Assembly: GCA_029706075.1 (NCBI GenBank)
Contig: JAINUG010000004.1
Span: 232,001-296,000 of the forward strand
DNA: 64,000 nucleotides
Origin: Aldrovandia affinis
Lineage: Eukaryota > Chordata > Actinopteri > Notacanthiformes > Halosauridae
Direction of reading: 5' to 3'
Position numbers and translations under genes: made by a program
In this document: in pieces, positions 1 through 10,677 of the stretch
How the letters are laid out: each line of letters opens with the position of its first letter
Numbering within the stretch: position 1 is the stretch's first letter
Notes under the pieces: model-generated
Told to the model about the DNA's origin: nothing
The model's database searches: none
The model's input: the letters and a program-made list of their open reading frames with translations, nothing else

Positions 1-58
1 ACTCGCTTATCCAATCATGTGATTCAGAAACAAGCCACCACTCTCCTGAATGCGCTGC

Positions 59-61
<3 letters not shown>

Positions 62-93
<32 letters not shown>

Positions 94-223
94 TGCGCGA
101 ATGTGTCGACGTTTGTATGCGTGTGCGTGTATGTGTGTGTATGTATGCGAGTGTGTGTGTGTGTATGTATGCGAGTGTGTGTGTGTGTGTGTGCGTGCGT
201 TTGTGTGTGTGTCTGTGTACATG

Positions 224-256
<33 letters not shown>
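62..256. repeat. (TG)n microsatellite, interrupted
   Basis: Alternating TG with occasional TGCG and TATG. Open frames reading through it in either direction encode only Cys-Val or Thr-His runs and are not genes. Confidence 0.95.
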
Positions 257-1236
257 CAGCAGAAACAGGAGTGGATCGGGCGAGTGCATCCTTCAGTGCG
301 GTCACACGCTTGCTGATCATCGGCGGAGGGACACCGCTGTGATGCGATTAAAGCCCCCGCAGCAAACACAGGACAAACATGCAGAGCAAAGGTCGTCCAC
401 AGAGACTCCAGACATAACTGCAAACTACATCTGTGTGTGTGTGTGTGTGTCTGTGTATCCATACAGATAAATAAAAAATAAAACCCTGGCATAACTCAAT
501 TCAACGATTGACACGGATCTACATCCTCTTTTTATTGACAACAGAAAGGTCATGATAAAATGGGTCGACGGCCCCTACAGAAGAACTACTCCCTGGAGCG
601 GGGAGGGGCATGTTGGTGATCTAAAGTCTCCTGAGCTCATTCTGCATCACGGTCTTAATGACCTATTCACAGTGTACAAGTGGAAAGGAAATTGTTGAGG
701 TACTGGCTGATAGGCCCAGTTAAATCCCTCTGTGGATCGCCAGACTGCCCCCCACCCGTTCTACACAGTACTGACCCGAAGGAACAGAACCCACAGTACT
801 GACCCGAACAGAACCCACCTGAAATGTTACCAGTTTTGGGGAAATTGAGTAAGCTGCTCCACCCTGGGCCTCAGTCACGCATAGTACCGGCTGGCGGAGG
901 ATGGGCTCCCCCACTAAGACGGGTTCCTCCTGAGATTTCCCCCCACTGGGGAGCTTTTCCTGCCACTGCTGGAGTGTTTTTCTTTTGGAGTTTTTTGTCT
1001 CACTTTCTGGCTCTTCGGTGGTTCGTGCAGGTGTTCTGCGCGGGTCCAGCCTCTCATGTGCTGCAACACTCGGTGTGGTCCGGGGGGGTTTCGGTCGGGC
1101 GGATCTCCCAGGTGTGCCTGTGACCCCGCCTGAGAGACAGGGGGAGGGCTTTGATGCCGACAGGCCAGCTCAGAACCGCAGTTGGGTGTGCAGGGGGGAG
1201 CGGACAGAAGAGCCGTGTTCTTGCGGCCGCGCCCCC
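257..1236. other. intergenic, no gene seen
   Basis: Apparently unique sequence. The only structure seen is a short (TG)n at 430-455 and a duplicated ACAGAACCCACAGTACTGAC segment near 765-815. Confidence 0.5.
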
Positions 1237-1858
1237 CAGCGTCTCCTACGCCCTGCTGTTCTGAGATCAGTGTTGAGCAGCGCAGTGAGAGGGGTGGACC
1301 AGCGTCTCCTACGCCCTGCTGTTCTGAGATCAGTGTTGAGCAGCGCAGTGAGAGGGGTGGACCAGCATCTCCTATGCCCTGCTGTTCTGAGATCAGTGTT
1401 GAGCAGCGCAGTGAGAGGGGTGGACCAGCGTCTCCTATGCCCTGCTGTTCTGAGATCAGTGTTGAACAGCGAGCAGTGAGAGGGGTGGACCAGCGTCTCC
1501 TACACCCTGCTGTTCTGAGATCAGTGTTGAGCAGCGCAGTGAGAGGGGTGGACCAGCGTCTCCTATGCCCTGCTGTTCTGAGATCAGTGTTGAACAGCGA
1601 GCAGTGAGAGGGGTGGACCAGCGTCTCCTACGCCCTACTGTTCTGAGATCAGTGTTGAGCAGCGCAGTGAGAGGGGTGGACCAGCGTCTCCTACGCCCTG
1701 CTGTTCTGAGATCAGTGTTGAGCAGCGCAGTGAGAGGGGTGGACCAGCATCTCCTACGCCCTGCTGTTCTGAGATCAGTGTTGCGCAGCGCAGTGAGAGG
1801 GGTGGACCAGCGTCTCCTACGCCCTGCTGTTCTGAGATCAGTGTTGAGCAGAGAACGG
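1237..1858. repeat. 63-bp minisatellite, about 10 copies
   Basis: The core CTGAGATCAGTGTTGAGCAG recurs at 1261, 1324, 1387, 1450, 1515, 1578, 1643, 1706, 1769 and 1832. Seven spacings are 63 bp and two are 65 bp (copies with GAACAGCGAGCAG). Copies are nearly identical, so the array is young or homogenised. The + strand is open across it in more than one frame (repeat peptide AVLRSVLSSAVRGVDQ), as expected when the unit is a multiple of three; no gene is inferred. Confidence 0.95.
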
Positions 1859-1944
1859 TGATGCCAGGCTGTACGCCTCTGATATCACAGCACGGGCCTA
1901 ATTAATAACAGCAGGAGACACCTCCCTCCCTCTTCTTCTGTAAG

Positions 1945-2037
1945 GGGCCAATTAAGAGAGAGGGAAGGAGAGAGTGAGAAAGAGGGAGAAAGAGACAGAG
2001 AGAGGGAGAGGGAAAGAGAGAGAGAGACAGAGAGACA
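1945..2037. repeat. GA-rich tract
   Basis: Nearly pure purine on the + strand, with GAGAGA and GGGAGA units. Confidence 0.9.
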
Positions 2038-2165
2038 GATTCAACAATCATAAACATGTCACAGCAAAAAGTGTGTGTAAGCATGTGTGTGCGTGTGTGC
2101 GTGTTTTTCAGTGTGTCACTTTAAGCCTAATTATCTAGATAGGGGGCATGCAAACTAACATGAAT

Positions 2166-3085
2166 TCTCTGCAGCACTCCATCAATCAGACCTTTATGGT
2201 AGCACTTGGCCAAAAAGTTCAATTTGTGTCTCATCAGACCAGATAATCTTTTTCCTGATGCTTAGAGTCATTTAAGTGCCATTTGGCGAACTCCAGGTGG
2301 GCTGTCATATGCCTTTCACTCAGGAGTAGCTTCCGTCTAGCCACTACCAAAAAGGCCTGATTGATGGAGTGGTGCAGAGATGGTTGTCCTTCTGCCAGGT
2401 TCTCCCATCGCTGCAGAGGAACTCTGAAGCTCTCTTAGAGTGGCCATTGGGTTCCTGGTCACCTCCCTGACCAAGGCCCTTCTTGCCCAGTTACTGAGTT
2501 TGGCTGGACGGCCAGCTCTAAGAAGAGTTGTGGTGGTTCCAAACTTCTTCCATTTCACAATGATGGAGCCCACTGTTCTCCTGGGTGCTTTCAATGCTTT
2601 AGCAATGTTTTTATACCCTTCCCCAGATCTATGCCTCAACACAATTCTATCTCGGAGGTCTATGGAGAGTTCCTAGGACTTCATGGCTTGGTTTTTACTC
2701 TGACATGCACTGTCAACTGTGGGACCTTACATAGACAGGTGTGTGCCTTTCCAAATCAAGTCCAATCAATATAATTAAGCACAGCTGGACTCCAATGAAG
2801 GTGTAGGCCCATCTCAAGGATGATCAGAAGAATTGGACAGCACCTGAGTTAAATATACAAGTGTCACAGCAAAGGGTCTGAATACTTATGGCCATGTGAT
2901 ATTTCAGTGTTTATTTTGTAATAAATCTGCAAACATTTCTACAAGTCTGTGTTTTTCTGACAATATTGGGTGCTGTGTGTGCATGAACGAGGAAAAAAAT
3001 GAAATTAATTGATTTTAGCAAATGGCTGCAATATGACAAAGAGTGAAAAATTTAAGGGGGTCTGAATACTTTCCGAACCCACTGT
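2166..3085 (-). mobile_element. Tc1-like transposon relic, 5' half with one terminal repeat
   Basis: On the - strand the element starts at 3085 with ACAGTGGGTTCGGAAAGTAT, a typical fish Tc1 end next to TA. It runs through the transposase start (near 2680) into the helix-turn-helix region (GEGYKNIAKALKAP, RRTVGSIIVKWKKFG, GRPAKL). The start ATG is followed after two codons by TAG. The sequence ends about 2166, before the DDE catalytic region, so only the DNA-binding half remains. The left end is folded back on itself (arms 2166-2203 and 2341-2380). Confidence 0.88.
2337..2680 (-). pseudogene. Tc1-like transposase N-terminal fragment
   Basis: The frame reads LRHRSGEGYKNIAKAL, TVGSIIVKWKKFGT, RAGRPAKLSNWARRALVREV and GEPGRRTTISAPLHQSGL, the paired-like DNA-binding domain of Tc1/mariner transposases. 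A TAG at the fourth codon and loss of everything after the linker make it a dead copy. Confidence 0.85.
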
Positions 3086-3156
3086 ATATATATATATATA
3101 TCCATTTTGTATATATATTCATTTTGCTCTATAGCGTAAGGAAATACTTAGACTAC

Positions 3157-3360
<204 letters not shown>

Positions 3361-4255
3361 GTAGCGGTTTTCTGCATAGTGTTGGATTGAATAGCAGTTT
3401 CCCTTCAGATGAATTGATTGAATTAAGGGGTGAATGCAAGTCCTCCAGGCTGCGCAGCACATTAAAGCTTCTGAAAACATTAGAGCTATGGAAACTTACA
3501 TCACCAACAGATATCAAAGGAAATGTTCCGATTATGCTAATCTGGAGCGGGCAAAAACAATGTTCCTAATGTTTCAGCTGAAAAAAATTAGGCACAAGGC
3601 ACATCTCCCCAACAAGACGCATTTCAAAGTTTAAAGGGAAGCGGTCCAGAAGCACAGCAGATAAAAGCCGCCTGGCTGCATCAAAACGCAACAATATCAA
3701 GACGCAGACGCAGTAATCGCATCTGCGGGGGAAAGTACGAAGAGTTGAACTTTAAAATTTGCCTGATAAAATTTGGGAACAAAAAGCATGGCGTGTTTGA
3801 GAGCTGAAAAGTAACGGAGCCGGCGCGGGAGGAGAATAGCCTGACGGTGACGTCTCTCGTGTCATTGGGCGAAAGCGCCACCCTCTCGCGGTTTAATCCC
3901 GCGTGGAGAGGTGTGACAGGAAGCCTGCCGTTGCCTTGGGAACGCACATTCCGGCCGGTGGACATACCCAGGAACGACGGCAAGAACGTCAATTACCGAG
4001 TCCGAGTGTCCGAGGCGGCGGAGGGAAATTCCGCCACCGCTATGGTGACGGTCAACAAGTGCGCAGACACCCCAGCGGGTCGTTAGTGGGCCGCTAATTA
4101 GACACTTTTTTTAAGCGCCGCCTCACCCCCTCTGTGCCGCTGATTGCCTCCCCGTGGAAGGGAAGGCAATTGCCTCCCCAGACTCGGGAAGACCAGCGTC
4201 TCCATCTGCCTCCAAAAACACACAGCGCACAGTCACACTCAGACGGAGAACTCTG
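3361..4255. other. intergenic, possibly conserved non-coding
   Basis: Apparently unique, balanced base composition, no splice-bounded open frame that I trust. An 80-codon frame at 3847-4086 (DIPRNDGKNVNYRVRVSEAA) has no recognised domain. Confidence 0.4.
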
Positions 4256-4555
4256 TACAGGTAACTGTCAAAATAAAGGAAACACTTGAGTAAATGAAGG
4301 GTTCTGGCGGCTCTGTTATGGTGTGGGGTGAACTTTCCTGACATGGTTTAGGGCCACTCAGCCCCTTAGAGGGCAAGGTGAACAGCAATAAATACAAATC
4401 CATTCTGAGTGATCACCGTCATCCTATGGCGAAGCATTTATATGCCCCCATCCACGGGGCACGGGTGGTCACTGAATGTGTTTGATGAGCATAAAAGCGA
4501 ATGTGAATCATATGCTATGGCCATCTCAGTTACCAGATCTCAACATCTCTTTGTT
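4256..4555 (+). mobile_element. Tc1-like derivative, left end plus transposase remnant
   Basis: Begins with TACAGGTAACTGTCAAAATA, the terminal repeat shared with the elements at 15671, 38433, 51102, 56380 and 63789. It continues with a decayed transposase segment (GSGGSVMVWGE-like). The right terminal repeat is missing. Confidence 0.75.
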
Positions 4556-4559
4556 CTGC

Positions 4560-5145
4560 ATCCTAAGAACAAAGAACATAAACAGTCAAAAAAATCTGTC
4601 AGGATCATGGTCAGCTGCTGAATTAAAAAAAGGAAGTTTATCATTTTGAAATGACTCTGTCTGTGAGCTTGGCTGGTTTTTGTCAACATCCTTCTCTGTG
4701 AGTCATCACTGTAAGACACTGACTGACGAGTGCACCCTCAGCGCTTAGCTGGACTCACTCTTAATGCACTCAAATATTCAGATGCTGGGATCACAGCAGA
4801 GGCACAACATTTCCTGATGCAAGACAACAAATGTGCGTGCGTCACAACTTGCAATGTGTAATACCTTAAGTAGCTTGTCATAAGACTTTGCCAACGGCTG
4901 CAAATGTGATTAAGTGCTCTTTAGCATGTGGAGCTTAATAAGGCTTAAAAGTGTTTTCACCTTAAAATCAGCAACCAATTCAGACCCAAGAAACCAGACA
5001 AGGTCAGTTAACTGTGTAATCAACTGCTTTAATTGGTCAATTGAGTGCTGAGTGACAGCATAAACCAGCCGATCCCTGTGGCTCTACAGGACCGGCGCTG
5101 CGGGACACCTGCAGTTTATTGCATTAACAAACACAACAGCTCCCA
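4560..5145. other. intergenic, no gene seen
   Basis: Apparently unique AT-rich sequence between a Tc1 derivative and the 54-bp minisatellite. Confidence 0.5.
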
Positions 5146-5345
5146 GTCAAACTGCTGTCCCTCAGCGCTTAATTACACAACAGTGCTTAGCCCAACTCAG
5201 TCTCGCTGCTGTCCCTCAGTGCTAAATTGCACAACAGCGCTCAGCCCAACTGAGTCTCACTGCTGTCCCTCAGCGCTGAAATATACAACAGCGCTTAGCC
5301 CAACCCAGTGTCGCTGCTGTCCCTCAGCGCTGAATTGCACAACCA
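5146..5345. repeat. 54-bp minisatellite, about 4 copies
   Basis: CTGCTGTCCCTCAG recurs at 5152, 5206, 5260 and 5314. The unit is a multiple of three, so one frame (CCPSALNYTTVLSPTQS) stays open; this is a by-product of the repeat. Confidence 0.9.
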
Positions 5346-5574
5346 GACTTAAGTGAATTGGCCCACCCACCTTAATTCCCGCTGAAGCACTAATATATGC
5401 GCATGATAATGAAGGGGGCGTCTGTCTTTCAGCCTTCTTCTTCTGAAGGTTACAGTTACAAGTGTCGGGTCCTGAAAGATCATTCCTCCACAGGAAAGAG
5501 AGAGAGGGTGAGGGAGGGAAGATGGCGAGAGAAAGAGGGAAAGAAGGGGAGGAGAGAGAGAGCTGTTGTATTCT

Positions 5575-5720
5575 TTCTGCAATACTACTTGTATGTCACG
5601 CTTTGGCAATATTTACTCTATGGATGTCATGCCAATAAAGCATGTTGAGTTGAGAAAGAGAGCAAGAGGGAGAGAGAGCAAGAAAGAGAGAGCAAGAGCA
5701 AGAGAGAGAGAGAGTAAGAT
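5575..5720 (+). repeat. retroposon 3' tail followed by GA tract
   Basis: TTTGGCAATATTTACTCTAT, then CATGCCAATAAAGCATGTTG, then GAGTTGAGAAAGAG and a long GA-rich run. This tail recurs near 5830, 6085, 34560, 34740, 35140 and 42345, usually beside GA-rich sequence. Confidence 0.6.
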
Positions 5721-5827
5721 TTTTTTTTCCTTGGGTGTTGTTGTTCTTGCATATGTATTTTATATATATTTATATGTGTGTGTATATATATTTTTTATAT
5801 ACAGTATATGTATTTTATATCTCATGT

Positions 5828-5915
5828 GCGTATGTATGCTTTAGCAACACAAGATCACTTGTCATGCAAATAAAGCACATTTTAATTTGAATTTGAGACA
5901 GAGAGAGACAGGGAG
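5828..5915 (+). repeat. retroposon 3' tail followed by GA tract
   Basis: GTATGCTTTAGCAACACAAG, TGTCATGCAAATAAAGCACA and TTTGAATTTGAGACAGAGAG: second copy of the tail seen at 5575. Confidence 0.55.
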
Positions 5916-6039
5916 CACAAGAATGGGGAGAAATAGATGGAAGGAGTTATTGAAGGAGAGTTTAAGGAGAGAGCGTACGATAGTTTACGGTCAACATTTG
6001 TATGACTATTTCTCATTACAATCTATTAGGATTATAATT

Positions 6040-6320
6040 GTTGTTCTATTGCTACACAATTAAATATATCAGCTTCGGCAATATATTATAAAATGCCTTC
6101 TAATGAAGCATTCCAAACTAAAACTGAAATAGTATTTGAGAGATGGAGGGGGGAGAGAGACAGAGAGGGAGAGAGGGGAACAGGAGAAATTAAAGGAGAG
6201 AGAGAGAAAGAGAGAGAGAAATGGAGAGGGACAGAGGGGAGGAGAGAGACAGAGAGGGAGAGAGGGAGAAAGGGGAACAAGAGAAAGAGTGGAAGAGAGA
6301 AAGAAAGAGAGAGAGACAGT
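6040..6320 (+). repeat. retroposon tail remnant with long GA-rich tract
   Basis: TATTGCTACACAATTAAATA and CAGCTTCGGCAATATATT precede a GA-rich run at 6138-6318. Confidence 0.5.
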
Positions 6321-8300
6321 TGACACTTTTTCAGAAATACCTCCAATCAGCAGTCAGTCACAGCTCTACTTGATTGATTTCTTTCTCCCCTTTTTAAAGT
6401 CCGACCTGGGAGCAGCTCACCTTTTTAAAGGCCTCGAGATGCCATTCCACCCCCCTCTCCCTCCTGATCCCCAACGAGGCTGGGACATTCCATGGGACAT
6501 TCATCCATGGACAACACCTTTTCATATTTAGGAGAACTTAGGGGAGCTTGCGTTTGTTAATCGCACACTGATCACTAAGTGAATCGCTCCGTTCATGCAT
6601 GTATGTTTTGTTTCTTTAAATAAGCCGTGGCACGTTCAAATTTGAGTTTGATCTTAGCATAAGATTAGCCCCTCACAGGTGATCAGAGAAAAGCAGAGAA
6701 AAAGCACAGAGAATAAATACAGTATTTGTGAGACGGTAGCAGCACAGCCTTTTATGGCAATGCCAGAACACAACCAGAGTCCTAGTGCTCACCAATAATG
6801 ACCATTCTCACACTACAAGTACCAGGGCCCTCGGAGCACCATTGTGACATCATCACCATGCTCCTCCTTTGTAGTTTTCACACTACAAGTCCCAGAGTCC
6901 TCAGAAATGCTAGATTGCAACACTCATCTTGCAACAAAGTCATTGCTTGCTGACCATGTGAGTACACAGGGACTCCAGAGCTGTCGCTGATATGCAGTAG
7001 ATCACGGCGATGTCAGCATCTGCTCCACTACAGGTCCTGACTCAAGCATTGGAAACAATAGATCCAGGTTTTGTGTAGATTGCCCTCATGGATGCTGGGA
7101 ATGTGGCGCAGACATGCAGAACTGTGGGCTAATCGTTACGCACGACAGACCAATTGATCGAGAGGTCCACTTCCTGGCTGCAGAACTGGCCTTTCACCGA
7201 TCAATGGCAGACGGACTTTACGCCGTGATGCTGATGGAGTTCTGCTCGCTCATCCAGTGGGACAGCGCACTTCCTCATGCTGCTCACTGAACAGCGTCTT
7301 CATCGCCCAATGAGAACGTGACAGTTACGACACAGATGCCCCGCTGGCCCTGGTTGGCCAGTGTGGCACCTCAGGCCCAGAGACCAGGAAACTGACATGC
7401 TTGTTTGGGATCGATAAAAGGAAATGAACAGAGTGCCGTAATACAGCATCTCTAAACTATTGCACTATAGCTTCTAATGAGGGAGCAGCTCACACAACTA
7501 CACTGTGATTTTCACTGGAGACTCCATGCTGATCAACCATGTTGGTGACTAATGTTAACCAGCATAATGAATTTACTCATGTCACTTCTGTTCGATAACA
7601 ACATAATTTTTTTAGCGCATTTCACTTTTATTTCTGGGCTCTGTGTATTTTAGTATTTTAACCAAGCTCGAGAACACCTCTATCTTACAATTGATAAGGG
7701 AACCTGACAAACAAATTAATCACATCAAAAACGATAGCCTTGTTTGTCATTTAAAAAGAGAACAAATATTTGAAACATCATCTGCAAACATTGTGCAAGA
7801 AGTTATGATGGCAGTATTTCATATTTCATTCATGAAATTCCATCATTCATCATCCACCATTGAATTCCACATGGATTGTGACAGGGCAAACTCAGCCTTT
7901 CAAACACCCGCATGCTTTGAGTTTATTCTCATGGAATGACCACAACGCATAAACGTCTCGAGGTGGATGAAACTTTGTTTCCAGGCAACAACGGGTGAGA
8001 AGGCGAGAAGCCTTTCCTTGGAGATACACTATCTAAGAGTTCTGTCCTGCTCAACATGCAGATGCACGACGCATTAAATCAATTCTAAAAATCCCAGAAA
8101 CAGAAAAGAAACAAACAAAAGTGAAGAAGTGTAACCTTTTCAGCAGACATCTAAAAGGTTAACAGGTGCTCAGCAGTGCCTAACATGGCCCAACTGTAAT
8201 ACTCCACTGGGGAAAACAGCAGCGCTTCGGCCCTTTTTTCAATACGTGTCTTTTATACTGTGCTGTGCTTTTTATGTTTTGTTGTCATTTTGTAACTTGT
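6321..8300. other. intergenic, no gene seen
   Basis: Apparently unique. CACTACAAGTCCCAGAGTCC-like segments occur twice (6807 and 6880), about 70 bases apart, and resemble a weak ZNF143-type site. Confidence 0.4.
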
Positions 8301-8304
8301 GGTT

Positions 8305-8432
8305 TTCTGTTGCCTCTTGGCCAGGTCTAGCTTGTAAAAGAGTTATTAACCCATCGCAAAGGGGGGCGCAAGTCGCACGCACGCACACACACACATCTCA
8401 AAGGGACTTTTCCTGATTAAATAAAGGATAGA
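8305..8432 (+). mobile_element. LINE 3' tail fragment
   Basis: Contains CTTGGCCAGGTCTAGCTTGT and, after a CA-rich insertion, CTTTTCCTGATTAAATAAAG, matching the tail of the element at 46878-47222. Confidence 0.6.
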
Positions 8433-8454
8433 ATACGAGCAAAACGTTTTTTTA

Positions 8455-8700
8455 CATTTAAAAAAATATATATATACATTTTTATCCCCCATTTGTTCTT
8501 CTCTCCCTATTTGGAATTCCCAGCCGTATTTGTAGGCTCACCTCATCCTCTGCCAGCAAGCTGCCACTGTCCTTCCCGTGCCGCGCATTCACTTCATAAA
8601 CTACCTGCAGAGAGCTGACTCGGCACAGAGAGATACCCCCCCACACAGGACAAGTGCACCGTCAGCGCGCGGGGGGGTCATGTCCCCTGATCCATCTCCC
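8455..8700 (-). mobile_element. probable SINE relic
   Basis: Contains CTCCCTATTTGGAATTCCCA, the inverse of the GGGAATTCCAAATTGGGAG-type tail found in fish SINEs, next to a C/G-rich body. No tRNA-like head is recognisable. Confidence 0.35.
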
Positions 8701-9560
8701 AGTCAGTTTCAGGCGCATAAATACCTAAGCTTTCATTTTGTTTGTTTGTTGTTGTCGTCATTGTTGTTTTTTGTCTTCCAACGCTCTTGAGCGAGGGCAG
8801 ACAGGAACAAGGATGTATTTAATTGATGGCACTCGGTTTCGCGTTTCGCCAGGAGAGCTGGTATTTACGCGACGCACAAAAAGGGGGAGGGAGCGGGTGT
8901 TGGGGTATTGTACTGTGACTGACGGGGGGGGGGCGCTGAAAAGAGCCAGAGACCATGGACGTCCGCGGGGCGGTTTGACGGCGGGAGGTGAAATGTCACA
9001 TTTGCATTTGCGATTGAAACGGGCGGGAAACGGAGCACTCATCTGGACCGAGAAGAGAGCGCAGAGCTGGGGTCAGGAGGAGGGAGCGCCGGAATAAAAA
9101 CTGACACTGGAGTAAAGAGGGTTTACTCAGCTGCTCTCACTCGTTCAGGCTTGAGCAGAGCGGCGTCTGTGTGAGGCGTCTGACTGATAACACAATAAAG
9201 CGCCGTCGCTCACCTGCGTCCCGCCTTCTTCCGACCCGCAAACGCTCCCCTCGCAGCCCGCCCTGTCCCTGCCGTTCTGCTCATTTGCAAAGCAGATGAC
9301 ATAAAGCGCAATATAGATTATCCCCCCGATTACGGCGTGCCGTGGGCCGTTAGTGCGGGAGCGCGAGCGCCCGCTGCAGATGTGTGCGATCACAGCGCGC
9401 GGCGAAGGCTCTCTTGTTTACTGTGTGAGCAGAGATAGCGGAGGGGAAATGAAAAACCTGTCTAATTTCCTGTCGGGACGAGCAGCTGCCGGACTTATTT
9501 TCCTCCCGTGATACAGATCATACAGGCCCTCGGACACTGCAGCTGCTCCTCCCTCTGCGA

Positions 9561-9655
<95 letters not shown>

Positions 9656-9673
9656 ACAGGCACACACACACAC
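9561..9673. repeat. (CA)n microsatellite
   Basis: Almost perfect CA run of about 110 bases. Confidence 0.95.
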
Positions 9674-9710
9674 GACTTCCAGGATCCTGTACAATCTTCT
9701 ACCAGGGAAT

Positions 9711-9816
9711 ATTATGATAATTATGATTATTATTACGACAGTTATTATCATCATCATCATTATTATTATAGTAAGAAGAAGAAGAATCAGAAGAACATGA
9801 TGATGATGATGATGAA
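9711..9816. repeat. (ATT)n, (ATC)n, (AAG)n and (ATG)n cluster
   Basis: Four different trinucleotide runs lie side by side. Confidence 0.85.
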
Positions 9817-10267
9817 GCTGTTGGGAGTTGACCCCAGCATTACTTAAAGACTGAGTAATTCCAGCATAATGAAAGGGCTTCTTGACCTTTTGCGAATTGT
9901 CCCCTGCATTCACGCTGCTGTGCAGTGCGTTTCATCTCTGAGAGACTTTCACAGCAGGAGGAGCAGAGAGACCCTCGGGGACGGCGTTTGTACATTTTTT
10001 TAAAAACACTGCGCGTCTTTTACCGCCAACAAAAGGCGCTGATTGCTGTGAGGCACCAGGGTCCCTGGAGTGGATGCCCATGATTAAGTTCGCTGAGTCG
10101 AACTTTAATGTGCAAATCACCACACCAAGCGCCGGAGCTCGTCACGGGCCCTCGCAACGGTTCCTTTCAATCTTCACGCTCAATTTACTCCCCAATGTTC
10201 TTGCCGATATCGGTCGGACTTTCCAAGAGCGACGAGCTAGACAAACGGACGCCTCACCACCCCGCGC

Positions 10268-10444
10268 GCTTTACATTTTAGCGGACGCCTCTTTTTCTTT
10301 GCACGCGTACGCCCGGATGTTTGCCGAAGCGATTCAGATTAAGCACCTCGCTAAAGGGTACCACAGCAGTGCCCCGCCTGGGAATCGAACCCGCAACCTC
10401 CGAGTTACAAGCCCAGGTCCCTGACCGTTATGCTACACCGCCGC
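10268..10444 (-). mobile_element. V-SINE, truncated copy
   Basis: On the - strand it starts with a tRNA-like head containing the B box GGTTCGATTCCCAGG, then the GGTACCCTTTAGC-like link and a decayed V-SINE body and tail. Directly abuts a second copy in the same orientation. Confidence 0.75.
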
Positions 10445-10677
10445 CCACATGTACATTTTTACATTTTAGCCATTTAGCAGACGCTCTTATCCAGAGCGAC
10501 ATACACAGTTCACATTTCTTTACATACAGTCCATTTATACAGCTTGATATTTTACTGAAGCAATTCAGGTCAAGTACCTTGCTCAAGGGTACAACAGCAG
10601 TGCCCCACCTGGGAATCGAACCTGCAACCTTAGTGTTACAAGCCCAGCCCCTAACCGTTACACTACACTGCCGCACT
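10445..10677 (-). mobile_element. V-SINE, full-length copy
   Basis: tRNA-like head (AGTGTAACGGTTAGGGGCTG, B box GGTTCGATTCCCAGG), central GCTCAAGGTACTTGACCTGA, and the conserved 3' domain GCTCTGGATAAGAGCGTCTG followed by CTAAATGGC. This is the classic order of V-SINEs in fish. Confidence 0.85.

Noticed and set aside
62-256. Cys-Val and Thr-His repeat proteins from CA/TG tracts here and elsewhere
   Set aside because: Dinucleotide repeats are open in several frames by composition; no start context or splice logic.
660-690. Recombination-signal-like CACAGTG heptamers as remnants of a RAG transposon
   Set aside because: The few CACAGTG words seen lack an A-rich nonamer at 12 or 23 bases and do not flank the RAG genes as inverted repeats.
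985-1861. Overlapping open frames through the 63-bp array
   Set aside because: The unit is a multiple of three, so openness follows from repetition. Frames change at the 65-bp units and no exon signals flank them.
10340-10676. True tRNA genes suggested by B-box sequence
   Set aside because: The tRNA-like heads continue into V-SINE bodies and tails, and the cloverleaf is incomplete.
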